A stretch of 64,000 bases of DNA from Cognatiluteimonas sedimenti (GTDB taxonomy: Bacteria; Pseudomonadota; Gammaproteobacteria; Xanthomonadales; Xanthomonadaceae): positions 167,780 to 231,779 of the forward strand of contig NZ_JALGCL010000001.1 of the NCBI RefSeq assembly GCF_022808325.1, read 5' to 3'. The notes below the pieces were generated by a model, which searched no databases, was not told the origin of the DNA, and saw nothing but the letters and a program-made list of their open reading frames with translations. Shown piece by piece: positions 1 through 8,163 of this stretch. How positions within the stretch are numbered: position 1 is the first letter of the stretch; the number at the start of each line of letters is the position of its first letter. The translations under genes and the position numbers were made by a program.

Positions 1-332
1 ACGGTGACGCCAGGTTCCACCGGCCGCGCCTCTTCCTTGCCCATGCCGCGGGAGGCGTCGAGCGCGCGGGCGACCTTGCCGAGCAGGGCGCGCTCGTCGA
101 AGCCGCCGATGTCGTGCATGGCGTTGGCCTCGAAGCGGAGGGTGCGCGAGTAGTCCTGGGTGCTTTCGAGCACCAGGTACACGACCACGTCCGGCCGGTG
201 CGACTGCGCGACGAAGATCGCGTTCATCAGCGTGTGCGCCAGGATCTCCGGATGGGCCTCCTGGCCGATGGCCGCCAGCAGCTTCTGGCTGTCGGTGGGC
301 GCGGCGCGCGCTCTCAGTACGAAGGTCCGCAT
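1..332 (-). CDS. trmY: TrmY-like tRNA pseudouridine N1-methyltransferase (partial)
   Basis: The protein begins MRTFVLRARAAPTDSQ and continues with AHTLMNAIFVAQSHR and a VVVYLVLESTQDYSRT segment. These are the hallmarks of the TrmY/UPF0217 family of SPOUT methyltransferases, which in archaea methylate pseudouridine 54 of tRNA using S-adenosylmethionine. Only the first 110 residues are present; the C-terminal part with the SAM-binding knot lies beyond the window edge. The ATG at 332 sits 13 bases after the stop of the upstream histidine kinase gene on the same strand, so the two may share a transcript. Bacterial members exist (for example in Vibrio), but their substrate is less well established, so the exact RNA target is inferred. 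Confidence 0.85.
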   Translation of the reverse strand, partial: MRTFVLRARAAPTDSQKLLAAIGQEAHPEILAHTLMNAIFVAQSHRPDVVVYLVLESTQDYSRTLRFEANAMHDIGGFDERALLGKVARALDASRGMGKEEARPVEPGVT

Positions 333-345
333 TCCCGTTGCGACT

Positions 346-1539
346 TCAACAGCCGACGTCGAACGTGAACACCGCGCCCCGGCCAGGTTCGCCTTCCGCC
401 TCGATCTGCCCGCCGTGCCGCTCGATGATCCGCTGCACCACCGCCAGGCCGACGCCGGTGCCGGTGAACTCGGACGCCTTGTGCAGGCGCTCGAACGGGC
501 GGAACAGGCGGCTGGCGTCGGCGGACTCGAAGCCGGCGCCGTTGTCGCGCACGAAGAAGCGCGTGCGGCCATCCACCGTGTTGGCGCCGACCTCGATCCG
601 CGCGTGCGCAACGCGCGAGGAGTATTTCCACGCGTTGCCCAGCAGGTTCTCCAGCACCGAGCGCAGCAGCCCGCGATCGGCGCGGCAGGCCAGGCCGGGG
701 GCGATGTCCACCGTGGCCTCGCGTTCGGGCGCCAGGCGGCGCAGGTCGGCCATGATCTCCGCCGCCATCGCGGACAGGTCCACCTCGGTGCGCTCGAGCG
801 CGGCGCCGCCGACGTGGGCGAGCGCGAGCAGGTCGTTGACCAGCTCCGTCATGTGGCCGACGGAGCGCTGCAGGCGTTCCAGGTGCCCGCTGAACTGCGG
901 CGGCAGAGGCGCGCTCTTGTCCATCGCCATCACCTGGCAGGTCATGGCGATCACCTGCAGGGGCGCGCGCAGGTCGTGGCTGACCATCGCGTTGAACGCT
1001 TCGACGTCGCGCAGCGTGTTCTCGATGGTGCGCGTGCGCTCGGCGACGCGGCGCTCGAGTTCGCGGTTGAGCTCCAGCACCTGCGCTTCGGCGCGCTTCT
1101 GCTCGGTGATGTCCTGGCACACGCCGAGCAGCCGTACCAGCTTGCCGTCGTCGTCCAGCACCGGTTGCGCCCAGGTGTGCAGGTAACGCAGCGAGCCGTC
1201 CGGCAGCAGGATGCGCTCGTCGTGCGAGTAGGGCACGTGCTCGTGGAAGACGCGGTTGGTGGCGTCCATCACGCGCTGGCGGTCCTCGGGATGGACCATC
1301 GCCAGGTAGTTCTCGTAACTGGGCGTATAGCTGTCGGGGCTCAGGCCGTAGATGCGGTAGAGCTCGGCCGACCAGGTGGCCGTCGGCTCGCTGATGTCCC
1401 ACTCCCAGGTGCCCAGGTGCGCCACGCCCTGGGTGTCCACCATGAGCTGCTCGAGGCGCCGCAGGCGCTGTTCCAGACGCTTGAGCTCGCTGGCGTCCGA
1501 CGGGGTCGTGGTGGGGTCGAGCGGAGCCGGGCTGTCCAT
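346..1539 (-). CDS. PAS-domain sensor histidine kinase
   Basis: This 397-residue protein has no membrane segment and should be cytoplasmic. A short coiled coil (about residues 18-35) leads into a PAS/PAC domain (about 36-150), then a linker helix, a HisKA helix with SHDLRAPL (phosphoacceptor His188) and a HATPase domain with the N box NLLGNAWKYS and a GTGVGLAVV G box. The fold resembles bacteriophytochrome-type kinases. I took the ATG at 1539 because the longer upstream frame is low-complexity and runs under the divergent ABC gene. No response regulator is adjacent, so its partner is unknown. A tRNA-modification gene follows 13 bases downstream. Confidence 0.88.
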   Translation of the reverse strand: MDSPAPLDPTTTPSDASELKRLEQRLRRLEQLMVDTQGVAHLGTWEWDISEPTATWSAELYRIYGLSPDSYTPSYENYLAMVHPEDRQRVMDATNRVFHEHVPYSHDERILLPDGSLRYLHTWAQPVLDDDGKLVRLLGVCQDITEQKRAEAQVLELNRELERRVAERTRTIENTLRDVEAFNAMVSHDLRAPLQVIAMTCQVMAMDKSAPLPPQFSGHLERLQRSVGHMTELVNDLLALAHVGGAALERTEVDLSAMAAEIMADLRRLAPEREATVDIAPGLACRADRGLLRSVLENLLGNAWKYSSRVAHARIEVGANTVDGRTRFFVRDNGAGFESADASRLFRPFERLHKASEFTGTGVGLAVVQRIIERHGGQIEAEGEPGRGAVFTFDVGC

Positions 1540-1615
1540 GCCCGGAATGATAAGTCCTTGCCACTGCGGCCCTCGGCGCGGCGCCGCCGACCCTGCCGGA
1601 TGGCCTATTGTTTTG

Positions 1616-1627
1616 GTGTTATACATC
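1616..1627 (-). promoter_or_regulatory. Candidate -10 element upstream of the histidine kinase
   Basis: Read toward the kinase the sequence is TGTATAACACC, containing a TATAAC -10-like hexamer about 80 bases before the start codon. The same 12-base word (GGTGTTATACA plus one base on the + strand) recurs at 52467-52478 before another minus-strand gene. It lies in the only spacer between the divergent kinase and ABC genes, so it could also be an operator for either. No good -35 is evident. Confidence 0.3.
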
Positions 1628-1667
1628 ACTACACTACCAACCCATCTAGGCAGGCGCGGCGGACGGA

Positions 1668-2555
1668 ATGGCTCTCGAATTGGCACTGGAATCAGTCGGT
1701 TACCGCTACCGCAGTGGCCATGAGGCGGTCGCCGGCGTCGATCTGGCGCTAACGCCGGGCATCGTCGGGCTTCTGGGGCCGAACGGGGCCGGAAAGTCCA
1801 CGCTGATGCGGGTCCTGTCCACCTTGGCGAAGGCCACCGCCGGCCGGGTGACCTGGCGCGGCGAGGACATCGCCCGCAAGCCCGACGCGCTACGCCGTGA
1901 GCTGGGCTACCTGCCGCAGGACTTCGGCGTGTACGAGGCGCTGTCGGCGCGCGAGTTCCTCGCTTTTCTCGCGGCGGTGAAAGGCCTGCCGGCGCGCTCG
2001 GTCGCGGCGCGCGTGGACGCATGCCTGGCGATGGTGGGCCTCGACGACGTCGCCGACCAGCGCCTGGGCGGCTATTCGGGCGGCATGCGCCAGCGCGTCG
2101 GCATCGCCCAGGCGTTGCTCAACGACCCGAAGCTGCTGATCGTGGACGAGCCGACGGTCGGACTGGATCCCGAGGAGCGCGTGCGCTTCCGCCACCTGCT
2201 GGCGGAACTGGCCGGCGAACGGCTGGTGATCCTGTCCACGCACATCGTGTCCGACATCGAGGCCAGCGCCGCCACCCTGGCGGTGATGGCGCGCGGCAAG
2301 CTGCGCTTCCACGGCGCCCCCGAGGCGCTGATGGCCGCGGCCGAGGGACAGGTGTGGCAGTGGACGCTGCCGGCCGACCAACTGGCGGAAGCGCGCACGC
2401 GGCTGAAGATCAGCCGCGCGCAGCGGCGCGCGCATGGCGTGGAAGTGCGCGTGGTGGGCGAGCAGCCCTCGGACGACGCGGTGCGCGTGGCGCCCGACCT
2501 TGAGGACGGCTACCTGTGGCTGCTGCATCGCAGTGGCGAGGCGGTCGACGCATGA
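1668..2555 (+). CDS. ABC transporter ATP-binding protein
   Basis: This is the nucleotide-binding subunit of an ABC exporter, 295 residues. Walker A is GPNGAGKST (about residue 38), the Q-loop lies in YLPQDF, the signature is YSGGMRQRVGIAQAL, Walker B is LLIVDEP and the H-loop is STHIVSDIE. The C-terminal 80 residues form the extra domain common in CcmA/NatA-like subunits. The stop codon overlaps the start of the permease gene by four bases (ATGA), so the two subunits are translationally coupled. The cargo cannot be told from the sequence; relatives move drugs, lipids or sodium or regulate copper-related genes. Confidence 0.92.
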   Translation: MALELALESVGYRYRSGHEAVAGVDLALTPGIVGLLGPNGAGKSTLMRVLSTLAKATAGRVTWRGEDIARKPDALRRELGYLPQDFGVYEALSAREFLAFLAAVKGLPARSVAARVDACLAMVGLDDVADQRLGGYSGGMRQRVGIAQALLNDPKLLIVDEPTVGLDPEERVRFRHLLAELAGERLVILSTHIVSDIEASAATLAVMARGKLRFHGAPEALMAAAEGQVWQWTLPADQLAEARTRLKISRAQRRAHGVEVRVVGEQPSDDAVRVAPDLEDGYLWLLHRSGEAVDA

Positions 2556-4120
2556 GCCTTGCATCCGCGGGCCTGTGGCGCTCGGTCGCGGCCGTGCTGG
2601 TGGCGGACCTGCGCCAGCGCCTGCGTGCGCCGCGCACCTGGGTGGTGATCGTCGGCCTGGGCGCGCTGATGTGGTGGTGCTTCCCGGCGACGGAGGCGCA
2701 GTACCTCACCGTCTCCATCGACGGCATGCGCGGGCGCTACTCCAGCGCCTGGATCGGCATGATCGAGGCGCTGATCTACAGTTCGATGCTGTCGCTGTTC
2801 GGCTTCTTCCTGGTGCGCGGCACGCTGGTGCGCGATTTCGAGACGCGCGCCTGGCAGCTGCTGGTCGCCACCACCATGCGCCGCGGCGCCTACCTGTTCG
2901 CGAAGTGGCTGAGCCACATGCTGCTGTTCGGGCTGGTGGTGGCGGCAGGGATGGTAGTCGGCCTGTTCCTGCAGTGGCTGCGCGCGGAGGACCGGCACAT
3001 CGACCTGGTCGAGTTGCTCAAGCCGACCGTGCTGCTCACGCTGCCGACGCTGGCGCTGACCGCCGCGGTGGCGGTGTGGTTCGACATGGTGCCGTGGCTG
3101 CGGCGCAGCGTCGGCAACGTGCTGTTCTTCGTGCTGTGGGTGACGTTGCTGAGCGTGGGGACGTCGCAGGCCTCGCGCATCGCGGACATGCCGACGCCGT
3201 TCCCCGGCGATCCCCACGGCGTGCTGCTGGCCGAGCACGACCTCGGCCGCGACTGGCCGGTCCCGCCGACGCCGGGCGTGGAGCGCGGGCTGAACGTCGG
3301 CGTGCAGGTGCTGAAGGAGGGCGAGTCGGCCGTGCTCGTGGACTGGACGCACTGGGACATCGACGCCGCCACCCTGCGCGCCCGCGGGTTCTGGCTGGCC
3401 TGGGCGTTCGTGCTGCTGGCGCTGGCGGTGCCGCTGCTCGATCGCTGCGCCGCGCACGTCTGTAAGGCGGGGCGCGCGGCCCGGGCGGGCGCGCGCCTGC
3501 GCTGGCTCGACTTCATCCTGCGGCCGCTGGAGCGCGGGCCGTCCGGTGCGCTGGTGGCGGCCGAACTGCGGCTGGTGCTGCGCCAGCGCCGCTGGTGGTG
3601 GTGGCTGGCCCTGCTGGTGCTGCTGGGCATGCAGGCGTTCGCGGAACCGGCGGTGGTGGCGATCTGCATCCTCCTGGCCTGGGTGCTGCTGCTGGACGTG
3701 TTCGCGCGGCTGGTGCTGCGCGAGCAGGAGACCGGCACCGGCGCGCTGGTGTTCACCGCGCCGGCGGCACGACGGCGACTGGCCGTCGCGCGTGTGCTGG
3801 TTTCCGTCGGCCTCGCATGGGCGCTGGCGCTGCCTGCCGTGCTGCGTCTGGCCTCGTCGCAGCCCACGGCCGCGGCTGCGGCGCTGGCCGTGGGCGCGTC
3901 ATTTGCGCTATGGGGCATGGCCGTCGGCGCGCTGGCGCGCAATGGCCGGCTGTTCGAACTGCTGGGGCTGGCGGTGGCCTACGCGGGCCTGCAGCACGGC
4001 GCCATCTCTTACGTCCTCGCCACGCCGGCGACGACCCTGCGCTGGCATCTCCTCGCCTTGCCCGTTGCGCTGGTCCTGCTCGGGGTGTCGCACCGCAGGA
4101 CACCCTCGATCCCGACCTAG
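2552..4120 (+). CDS. ABC transporter permease (ABC-2 type, two membrane halves)
   Basis: This 522-residue integral membrane protein is the partner of the preceding ATPase. The start is the ATG of the ATGA overlap. It has an N-terminal hydrophobic helix (about residues 28-48), four or five more helices to about residue 300, a soluble stretch of about 70 residues with charged segments, and a second hydrophobic block from about 350 to the end rich in Leu/Ala/Val/Trp. The two-block architecture resembles ABC-2 permeases such as NatB or GldF-type proteins with a large extracytoplasmic insertion (about residues 210-290). The gene ends in a short inverted repeat facing a convergent operon. Substrate unknown. 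Confidence 0.8.
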   Translation: MSLASAGLWRSVAAVLVADLRQRLRAPRTWVVIVGLGALMWWCFPATEAQYLTVSIDGMRGRYSSAWIGMIEALIYSSMLSLFGFFLVRGTLVRDFETRAWQLLVATTMRRGAYLFAKWLSHMLLFGLVVAAGMVVGLFLQWLRAEDRHIDLVELLKPTVLLTLPTLALTAAVAVWFDMVPWLRRSVGNVLFFVLWVTLLSVGTSQASRIADMPTPFPGDPHGVLLAEHDLGRDWPVPPTPGVERGLNVGVQVLKEGESAVLVDWTHWDIDAATLRARGFWLAWAFVLLALAVPLLDRCAAHVCKAGRAARAGARLRWLDFILRPLERGPSGALVAAELRLVLRQRRWWWWLALLVLLGMQAFAEPAVVAICILLAWVLLLDVFARLVLREQETGTGALVFTAPAARRRLAVARVLVSVGLAWALALPAVLRLASSQPTAAAAALAVGASFALWGMAVGALARNGRLFELLGLAVAYAGLQHGAISYVLATPATTLRWHLLALPVALVLLGVSHRRTPSIPT

Positions 4121-4133
4121 CGCAGGGTCCGCG

Positions 4134-4583
4134 CTACCTCCCGCGAGGCGGCGCCACGAACTCGCGCCACACATACCCCCACGGCACCACCAGCGCCAGC
4201 ACTGGCGTGAACCCGAACACATGGGCCATCTGCTCCGCGTCCGAGCCGGCCAGGGTGCCCGCGCGCCACAGCGGCCATGCCACGAAGAGCCACCAGAGGG
4301 ACTTGTAGCCGATGGTGAACACCATCAGCGGCAGCCAGCGCAGCGGCCGCAGCAGGCCGAAGATGGCGAGGGTGGGGTAGGTGGCCCAGACGCACCATGC
4401 AACGGCGCGGGTGTGGTCCCACGGTCCCTGGTGGCGCAGGAGCACGCCCCAGGCCTCGGTCGCCACCATCAGCGCCATCAGCAGGTAGAACAGGCGCAGG
4501 CCCCAGACCTGCACGGGGCGGACGCCTTCGTACCGTTCCCGGTCTTGTGCGAAAAAGCGGCGTAAAGCGGCACTGGCGTTCAT
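4134..4583 (-). CDS. Hypothetical four-helix membrane protein
   Basis: The product (149 residues) has about four hydrophobic segments (roughly residues 28-48, 60-78, 85-105 and 124-142) rich in Trp and Leu, and a charged N terminus. I do not recognise the family. It is the last gene of a three-gene operon: its ATG lies two bases after the stop of a small HTH regulator, which itself overlaps a DUF2975 membrane protein gene. The context suggests a membrane protein controlled by, or working with, that regulator pair. Confidence 0.65.
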   Translation of the reverse strand: MNASAALRRFFAQDRERYEGVRPVQVWGLRLFYLLMALMVATEAWGVLLRHQGPWDHTRAVAWCVWATYPTLAIFGLLRPLRWLPLMVFTIGYKSLWWLFVAWPLWRAGTLAGSDAEQMAHVFGFTPVLALVVPWGYVWREFVAPPRGR

Positions 4584-4585
4584 GG

Positions 4586-4807
4586 TCAGTCCTCGGAAGG
4601 CGCGGACGGGTCGTAGGCGAGCAGGTCGCCGGGTTGGCACTCGAGCACCGCGCAGATCGCCTCGAGCGTGGAGAAGCGGATCGCCCGGGCCTTGCCGGTC
4701 TTGAGGATCGACAGGTTGGCGACGGTGATGCCGATGCGCGCGGACAACTCGGTCAGGGTCATGCGCCGCTGGTGGAGCATCTCGTCGAGCTGGACGGCGA
4801 TAGCCAT
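4586..4807 (-). CDS. Cro/CI-type HTH regulator (YozG-like)
   Basis: A 73-residue single-domain DNA-binding protein. The helix-turn-helix spans about residues 16-45 (LTELSARIGITVANLSILKT), followed by the AIRFSTLEAICAVLECQPGDLL segment typical of the YozG/XRE subgroup. Proteins of this group usually stand next to a DUF2975 membrane protein, as here, where the ATG shares one base with the upstream stop. It likely represses its own operon through the inverted repeats upstream of the first gene. The effector is not known; the membrane partner may sequester or signal to it. Confidence 0.88.
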   Translation of the reverse strand: MAIAVQLDEMLHQRRMTLTELSARIGITVANLSILKTGKARAIRFSTLEAICAVLECQPGDLLAYDPSAPSED

Positions 4808-5346
4808 CAGACCGTCCCTTCCAGGTCGCTGCGCATGCGCGTGCCCTCGGCGAATACGCGCGCGAGCACGAACAGCAGCAGCACCGCCAGCCAGGGCGCG
4901 AGCGAGAAGCCGATGTCCACGTCCAGCGACTGCGCCGGACTGCTCGCGGCCCAGGCGATCGCGCCGATCGCAAGCCGCAGGACCTCACCGGCAAGCACCC
5001 ACCAGGCGATGATCTCCAGGCGACGCGCGTTGTCGCCGACAAAGGGATCGCCGGCGCGGACGGTGTCGACGATGGCCAGCAACTGCCGCAGAACCCGGTC
5101 GGCCACGCCGGCGGCCAGCATGCCGACCACCATCATCGTGCGCATGCCCAACACCATCTGCGGCCGATGCGGACCCTGGCGTACCCCCAAGGCATCGAAC
5201 AGCGCATCTCCCGCCAGCAGGCTGGCGACGAACAGCAGCCCGATGCCCGCGAGGTACAGCAGGTTGAGCACCACCAACCAGCGGATCAAGGGGCGCGACC
5301 AGGCCAAGGCGGTAGACGGGACGGGCGAGGGGGCCGGGGTCGCCAT
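4807..5346 (-). CDS. DUF2975 family membrane protein
   Basis: A 179-residue protein with four membrane helices (about residues 18-42, 62-82, 108-132 and 145-165). The spacing of helices, the VRAGDPFVGDNARRLE loop between helices 2 and 3 and the partnership with a YozG-type HTH regulator identify DUF2975. The loop motif (GxPF...N..RL) is the most conserved part of the family. It is the first gene of the operon and starts 16 bases downstream of the operator-like repeats. The molecular role is unknown; a membrane sensor or anti-repressor role is inferred from gene pairing. Confidence 0.85.
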   Translation of the reverse strand: MATPAPSPVPSTALAWSRPLIRWLVVLNLLYLAGIGLLFVASLLAGDALFDALGVRQGPHRPQMVLGMRTMMVVGMLAAGVADRVLRQLLAIVDTVRAGDPFVGDNARRLEIIAWWVLAGEVLRLAIGAIAWAASSPAQSLDVDIGFSLAPWLAVLLLFVLARVFAEGTRMRSDLEGTV

Positions 5347-5361
5347 GGGTGCACTCCGCTT

Positions 5362-5388
5362 TATCGTTTAACGATATTAAACATATCG
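5362..5388 (-). promoter_or_regulatory. Interlocking inverted repeats, probable HTH operator
   Basis: An AT-rich island in otherwise GC-rich DNA. It contains TATCG-TTTAA-CGATA (5362-5376), GTTTAA-CGATA-TTAAAC (5366-5382) and CGATAT-TAAAC-ATATCG (5372-5388), three overlapping perfect dyads. It lies just before the DUF2975/HTH operon, where a Cro/CI-type dimer would be expected to bind. Confidence 0.7.
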
Positions 5389-5439
5389 AAAAACAATAAG
5401 CAAGCGAGATGCTCCACGCCGCCCGCAGCCCGCTTGGGG

Positions 5440-5460
5440 AAAAGGTTTCGGGGACCATTT
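5440..5460 (+). repeat. GGGGTCAGGGAC-type short repeat, copy 1
   Basis: Reads AAAAGGTTTCGGGGACCATTT. It matches 15 of 21 positions of the reverse complement of the copy at 5522-5542, so the two form a roughly 100-base inverted-repeat unit in the spacer between divergently spaced genes. Confidence 0.5.
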
Positions 5461-5521
5461 CCGGGTGCAAATGCGCCCCGCTTTGCAACGGCGCGCCCGC
5501 CCGGAGGCCGCCGCGACCCTC

Positions 5522-5542
5522 AAATTGTCCCTGACCCCATTT
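5522..5542 (-). repeat. GGGGTCAGGGAC-type short repeat, copy 2
   Basis: On the minus strand it reads AAATGGGGTCAGGGACAATT plus one base. It abuts the stop codon of the metallo-hydrolase gene and is inverted relative to copy 1. Similar words occur at 7100-7120 and 12457-12474, all between genes. Confidence 0.55.
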
Positions 5543-6507
5543 CAGTCCGCCCGTATCCGGACCTGCTCCCCGATCTCGATCACCATCCCGTCCCGGCCGA
5601 CTTCCACCCGGCCCGGGTAATGCCGCCGGACCAGCGGCAGGAGGTCGTCGCCGGCCCTGGCGTAGTGCGAAAACACCGCGAGCTTCGGCCGTGCCTCCGC
5701 GAAGATCACGCCCGCTTCCACCGGGTCGGTGTGGTGCTCGGCGATCCCCCGCATCTGCCCGCGCGTCAGCGCGTTGGGCATCGGTGCGGCCGGATCGCCC
5801 GCAAGGGCGGGATCGCCCTTCCAGCGCCCGACTTCATGGATGAGGAGGTCCGCGCCCTTGGCGAACGCGGCGAGGTTGGGCGAAGGCCGCGTGTCGCCGG
5901 AGAGCACGACGGAACGGCCGCGGTAGTCGACGCGGAACCCGTACGCCGGCTCGACGGGTGCATGGTCCACCAGGAAGGCCGTCACCTTGACGCCGTTGGT
6001 GTCGTAGACCACGCCGGGCTGGATGTCCGTGGCGTCCACGGCAATGCCTTCGCCCGGAAAGTGCTCGTCGATGTCGCGACGCACGTGGATGTCGAAAGCG
6101 AAGGCCGCCTGCAGATGCGCCATCATGGCGCGGGTGCCCGCCGGGCCCAGGATGCGGAACGGCGTGCGGCGCCCTTGCGATGCCCACGGGAACAGGTAGA
6201 GCTCCGGCAGGCCGACCAGGTGGTCGGAATGCAGGTGGGTGAGGAAGGTCGCGGTGACGATGCCGGGATCCTCCGGCATGGCGCGCAGCGCGGTCGGCAC
6301 GCCCCTGCCGACATCGAACAGCAGCACCTGGTCGCCGGCAAGCACCAGGGTGCCGATGCCCACGCGGTCGGGGCGGACGACCGGGCCGCCGGCGGTGCCC
6401 AGCAGGACGACGCGGACGTCGGGTTCGGCAGGCGGAGCCTGCGCGTGCCCCGCGATGGGCAGCAGCAGCGACAGCAGGAGCATCCACGGGGTCAGGGCGC
6501 GATGCAT
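5542..6507 (-). CDS. Secreted metallo-beta-lactamase-fold hydrolase
   Basis: A 321-residue protein with a signal peptide (MHRALTPWMLLLSLLLPIAGHAQ, cleaved near residue 23). The metal-binding motif THLHSDHL (about residues 91-98), a later SGDT containing the bridging aspartate, and HSH-type ligands near FSHYAR place it in the metallo-beta-lactamase superfamily, subgroup of arylsulfatase/RNase Z-like hydrolases (the AAMLYPF-like insert and LPELYLFPW segment resemble that group). It should act in the periplasm. Substrate unknown. The ATG at 6507 was chosen because it begins the signal peptide. A short repeat abuts its stop codon. Confidence 0.85.
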   Translation of the reverse strand: MHRALTPWMLLLSLLLPIAGHAQAPPAEPDVRVVLLGTAGGPVVRPDRVGIGTLVLAGDQVLLFDVGRGVPTALRAMPEDPGIVTATFLTHLHSDHLVGLPELYLFPWASQGRRTPFRILGPAGTRAMMAHLQAAFAFDIHVRRDIDEHFPGEGIAVDATDIQPGVVYDTNGVKVTAFLVDHAPVEPAYGFRVDYRGRSVVLSGDTRPSPNLAAFAKGADLLIHEVGRWKGDPALAGDPAAPMPNALTRGQMRGIAEHHTDPVEAGVIFAEARPKLAVFSHYARAGDDLLPLVRRHYPGRVEVGRDGMVIEIGEQVRIRAD

Positions 6508-6604
6508 GGCGTCAGTCCTGCGCAGGGCGATCCTCGGGCGGGGACAGGGCATGGTACGCCGGCCTTGACCCCGCATTGCGGTGCGACCCGCTAGGCTGCC
6601 CCTC

Positions 6605-7087
6605 ATGACGATCCGGATGACCCTGTCGTTGCTGGTGCTGGTCGCGTTCGGCAGCGCTTGCGCACCGACGGCGACCCAGGCCGATGCGCCGGCCGTTCCA
6701 GACGCCCTTTCCGCTGTGGGCCGCTGGAAATTGCAGGGCGCCACGGACAGCCAGGGCCAGCCCATTGCAGCCGTGCTGCCCGACGGCACGCCGAAGCACG
6801 GCATCGCCTTCAACGATGGCTCGCTCGCGATCCGGGGCGGCTGCAACCAGATGGGCGGTCGCTACACCATGGACGCGCAGGGCCGGCTGGTGGTGTCGGA
6901 GCTCCAGTCCACCCTCATGGCGTGCGCCAACAAGGCGCTGATGGACGCGGATAGCGCGGTGGCGGGGCTGTTGCAGGGGGCGTCGGCATGGCGCATTGCC
7001 GAAAGCTACCCGGAGCAGCTCTTCCTGGAGCACGCGGACGGGCGGCGCAGCCACTGGGTGGCCGAGCGCCTGCCACCATCCCCGTAG
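6605..7087 (+). CDS. META-domain (HslJ-like) envelope protein
   Basis: A 160-residue protein with an N-terminal hydrophobic stretch ending FGSAC, a plausible though imperfect lipobox (Cys19). The body has the META/HslJ signature: GRWKLQGATDSQGQPI at the start of the domain, a central RGGCNQMGGRY (the conserved GCN segment) and LMACANKALMDAD. HslJ-type domains occur in outer-membrane and stress-related proteins; no catalytic activity is established. A second ATG at 6617 is possible. It is divergent from the metallo-hydrolase and stands alone. Confidence 0.8.
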   Translation: MTIRMTLSLLVLVAFGSACAPTATQADAPAVPDALSAVGRWKLQGATDSQGQPIAAVLPDGTPKHGIAFNDGSLAIRGGCNQMGGRYTMDAQGRLVVSELQSTLMACANKALMDADSAVAGLLQGASAWRIAESYPEQLFLEHADGRRSHWVAERLPPSP

Positions 7088-7099
7088 CCGCGTATCGGG

Positions 7100-7120
7100 A
7101 AAAGGTGTCAGGGACCATTG
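7100..7120 (+). repeat. GGGGTCAGGGAC-type short repeat, copy 3
   Basis: Reads AAAAGGTGTCAGGGACCATT plus one base, followed by CGCAGGGACGATTTCCGG. It lies 12 bases after the META-domain gene. It shares GTCAGGGACCATT with the repeat family seen at 5.4 kb. The rest of the 169-base spacer shows nothing recognisable. Confidence 0.5.
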
Positions 7121-7256
7121 CGCAGGGACGATTTCCGGTGGCGTTGCCGTGCCAGCGCTTGCGCTGGTGATCATCGGCGCATCAATCGGGGCCTGGTCGG
7201 GGCGCTGAAGCAGCAAAGCGGTTCCACGAGCGCAAGCGAACCTGCGACGACGGCGC

Positions 7257-8039
7257 CTAGGCCGTGGGCCTGCGCTGGCCGATGACGGGACCGGCCGGCG
7301 CTCCGCGACGGCGATGCCAAGGCCGCGGCACGATCATCGGAACCTCGCGCTGGTAGGCCCGGTACGCGTCGCCATGCTGCGCCAGCAGGTCGCGCTCCTC
7401 GAGGAATTTCACCGCCACCAGGATGTACGCCGTGGTGACCGCGGCGAACAGCAGGTGCCCGACGGTCATGTGCGGCGTCGCCCAGAACGCGATCAGGAAT
7501 CCCAGCATCAACGGGTGGCGCACCATGCGGTAGAAGGCGCGGGCGACGAAGGGCTGGTCGGCCAGCGTGCATTCGCGCGCGTAGGCCCACACCTGGCGCA
7601 GGCCGAACAGGTCGAAGTGGTTGATCAGGAAGGTGCTGGCCAGCACCAGCAGCCAGCCCAGCGCCGAGATCGCGATCAGCGCCCAGTAGCCGGGCCCGTG
7701 CACGTCCCAGACCACCGTTGGCAACGGTCGCCACTGCCAGTACAGCAGCACCAGGACGAGGCTGCTGACGAGCACGTAGGTGCTGCGTTCGATCGCGGGC
7801 GGGACGATCCGCGTCCACCAGCGCTTGAAGGCCGGTCGCGCCATGCCGCTGTGCTGCATCGCGAACAGGCTGAGCAGCGCGAGGTCGATGGCGAGCGCGA
7901 CCGGCCAGGCGACGAGCGGCCCGTTGTCGACATGCCGGGGGACGCCGACACCGGCGACGAATGCGATGGCGTACAGGAAGGTCGCCAGGAAGACCGCATA
8001 CGCGGCCGCGCCATACATCAGTGCAAGCAAGCGGGACAT
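7257..8039 (-). CDS. mddA: MddA-like methanethiol S-methyltransferase (NnrU/ICMT family)
   Basis: A 260-residue protein with five or six membrane helices. The C-terminal half carries the isoprenylcysteine-methyltransferase-like signature: FLINHFDLFGLRQVW, FYRMVRHPLMLGFLIAFW, ATPHMTVGHLLFA, then VKFLEERDLLAQHGDAYRAY. These match MddA, the membrane enzyme that methylates methanethiol to dimethyl sulfide with SAM. I prefer the ATG at 8039, which has GGAGG eight bases upstream, over a GTG 15 bases earlier. The gene lies 124 bases downstream of a hydrolase-LuxR regulator on the same strand, which may control it. Function rests on motif recall; a generic NnrU-type role is the alternative. Confidence 0.75.
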   Translation of the reverse strand: MSRLLALMYGAAAYAVFLATFLYAIAFVAGVGVPRHVDNGPLVAWPVALAIDLALLSLFAMQHSGMARPAFKRWWTRIVPPAIERSTYVLVSSLVLVLLYWQWRPLPTVVWDVHGPGYWALIAISALGWLLVLASTFLINHFDLFGLRQVWAYARECTLADQPFVARAFYRMVRHPLMLGFLIAFWATPHMTVGHLLFAAVTTAYILVAVKFLEERDLLAQHGDAYRAYQREVPMIVPRPWHRRRGAPAGPVIGQRRPTA

Positions 8040-8163
8040 GGTCGTGACCTCCACGGGCGCCGATCGGCAGAGGGAGATCGTGCGCGTCCGCGCGCGCGGG
8101 AGACATGGGAAGGTTGTCCCGGTCGCCGGGCCGGGCCGGCGGATCCCGGGACAAATGTCCCGA

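Noticed and set aside
160-1752. 530-codon plus-strand open frame at the left end.
   Set aside because: It is antisense to the histidine kinase and to TrmY; no signature is seen in it.
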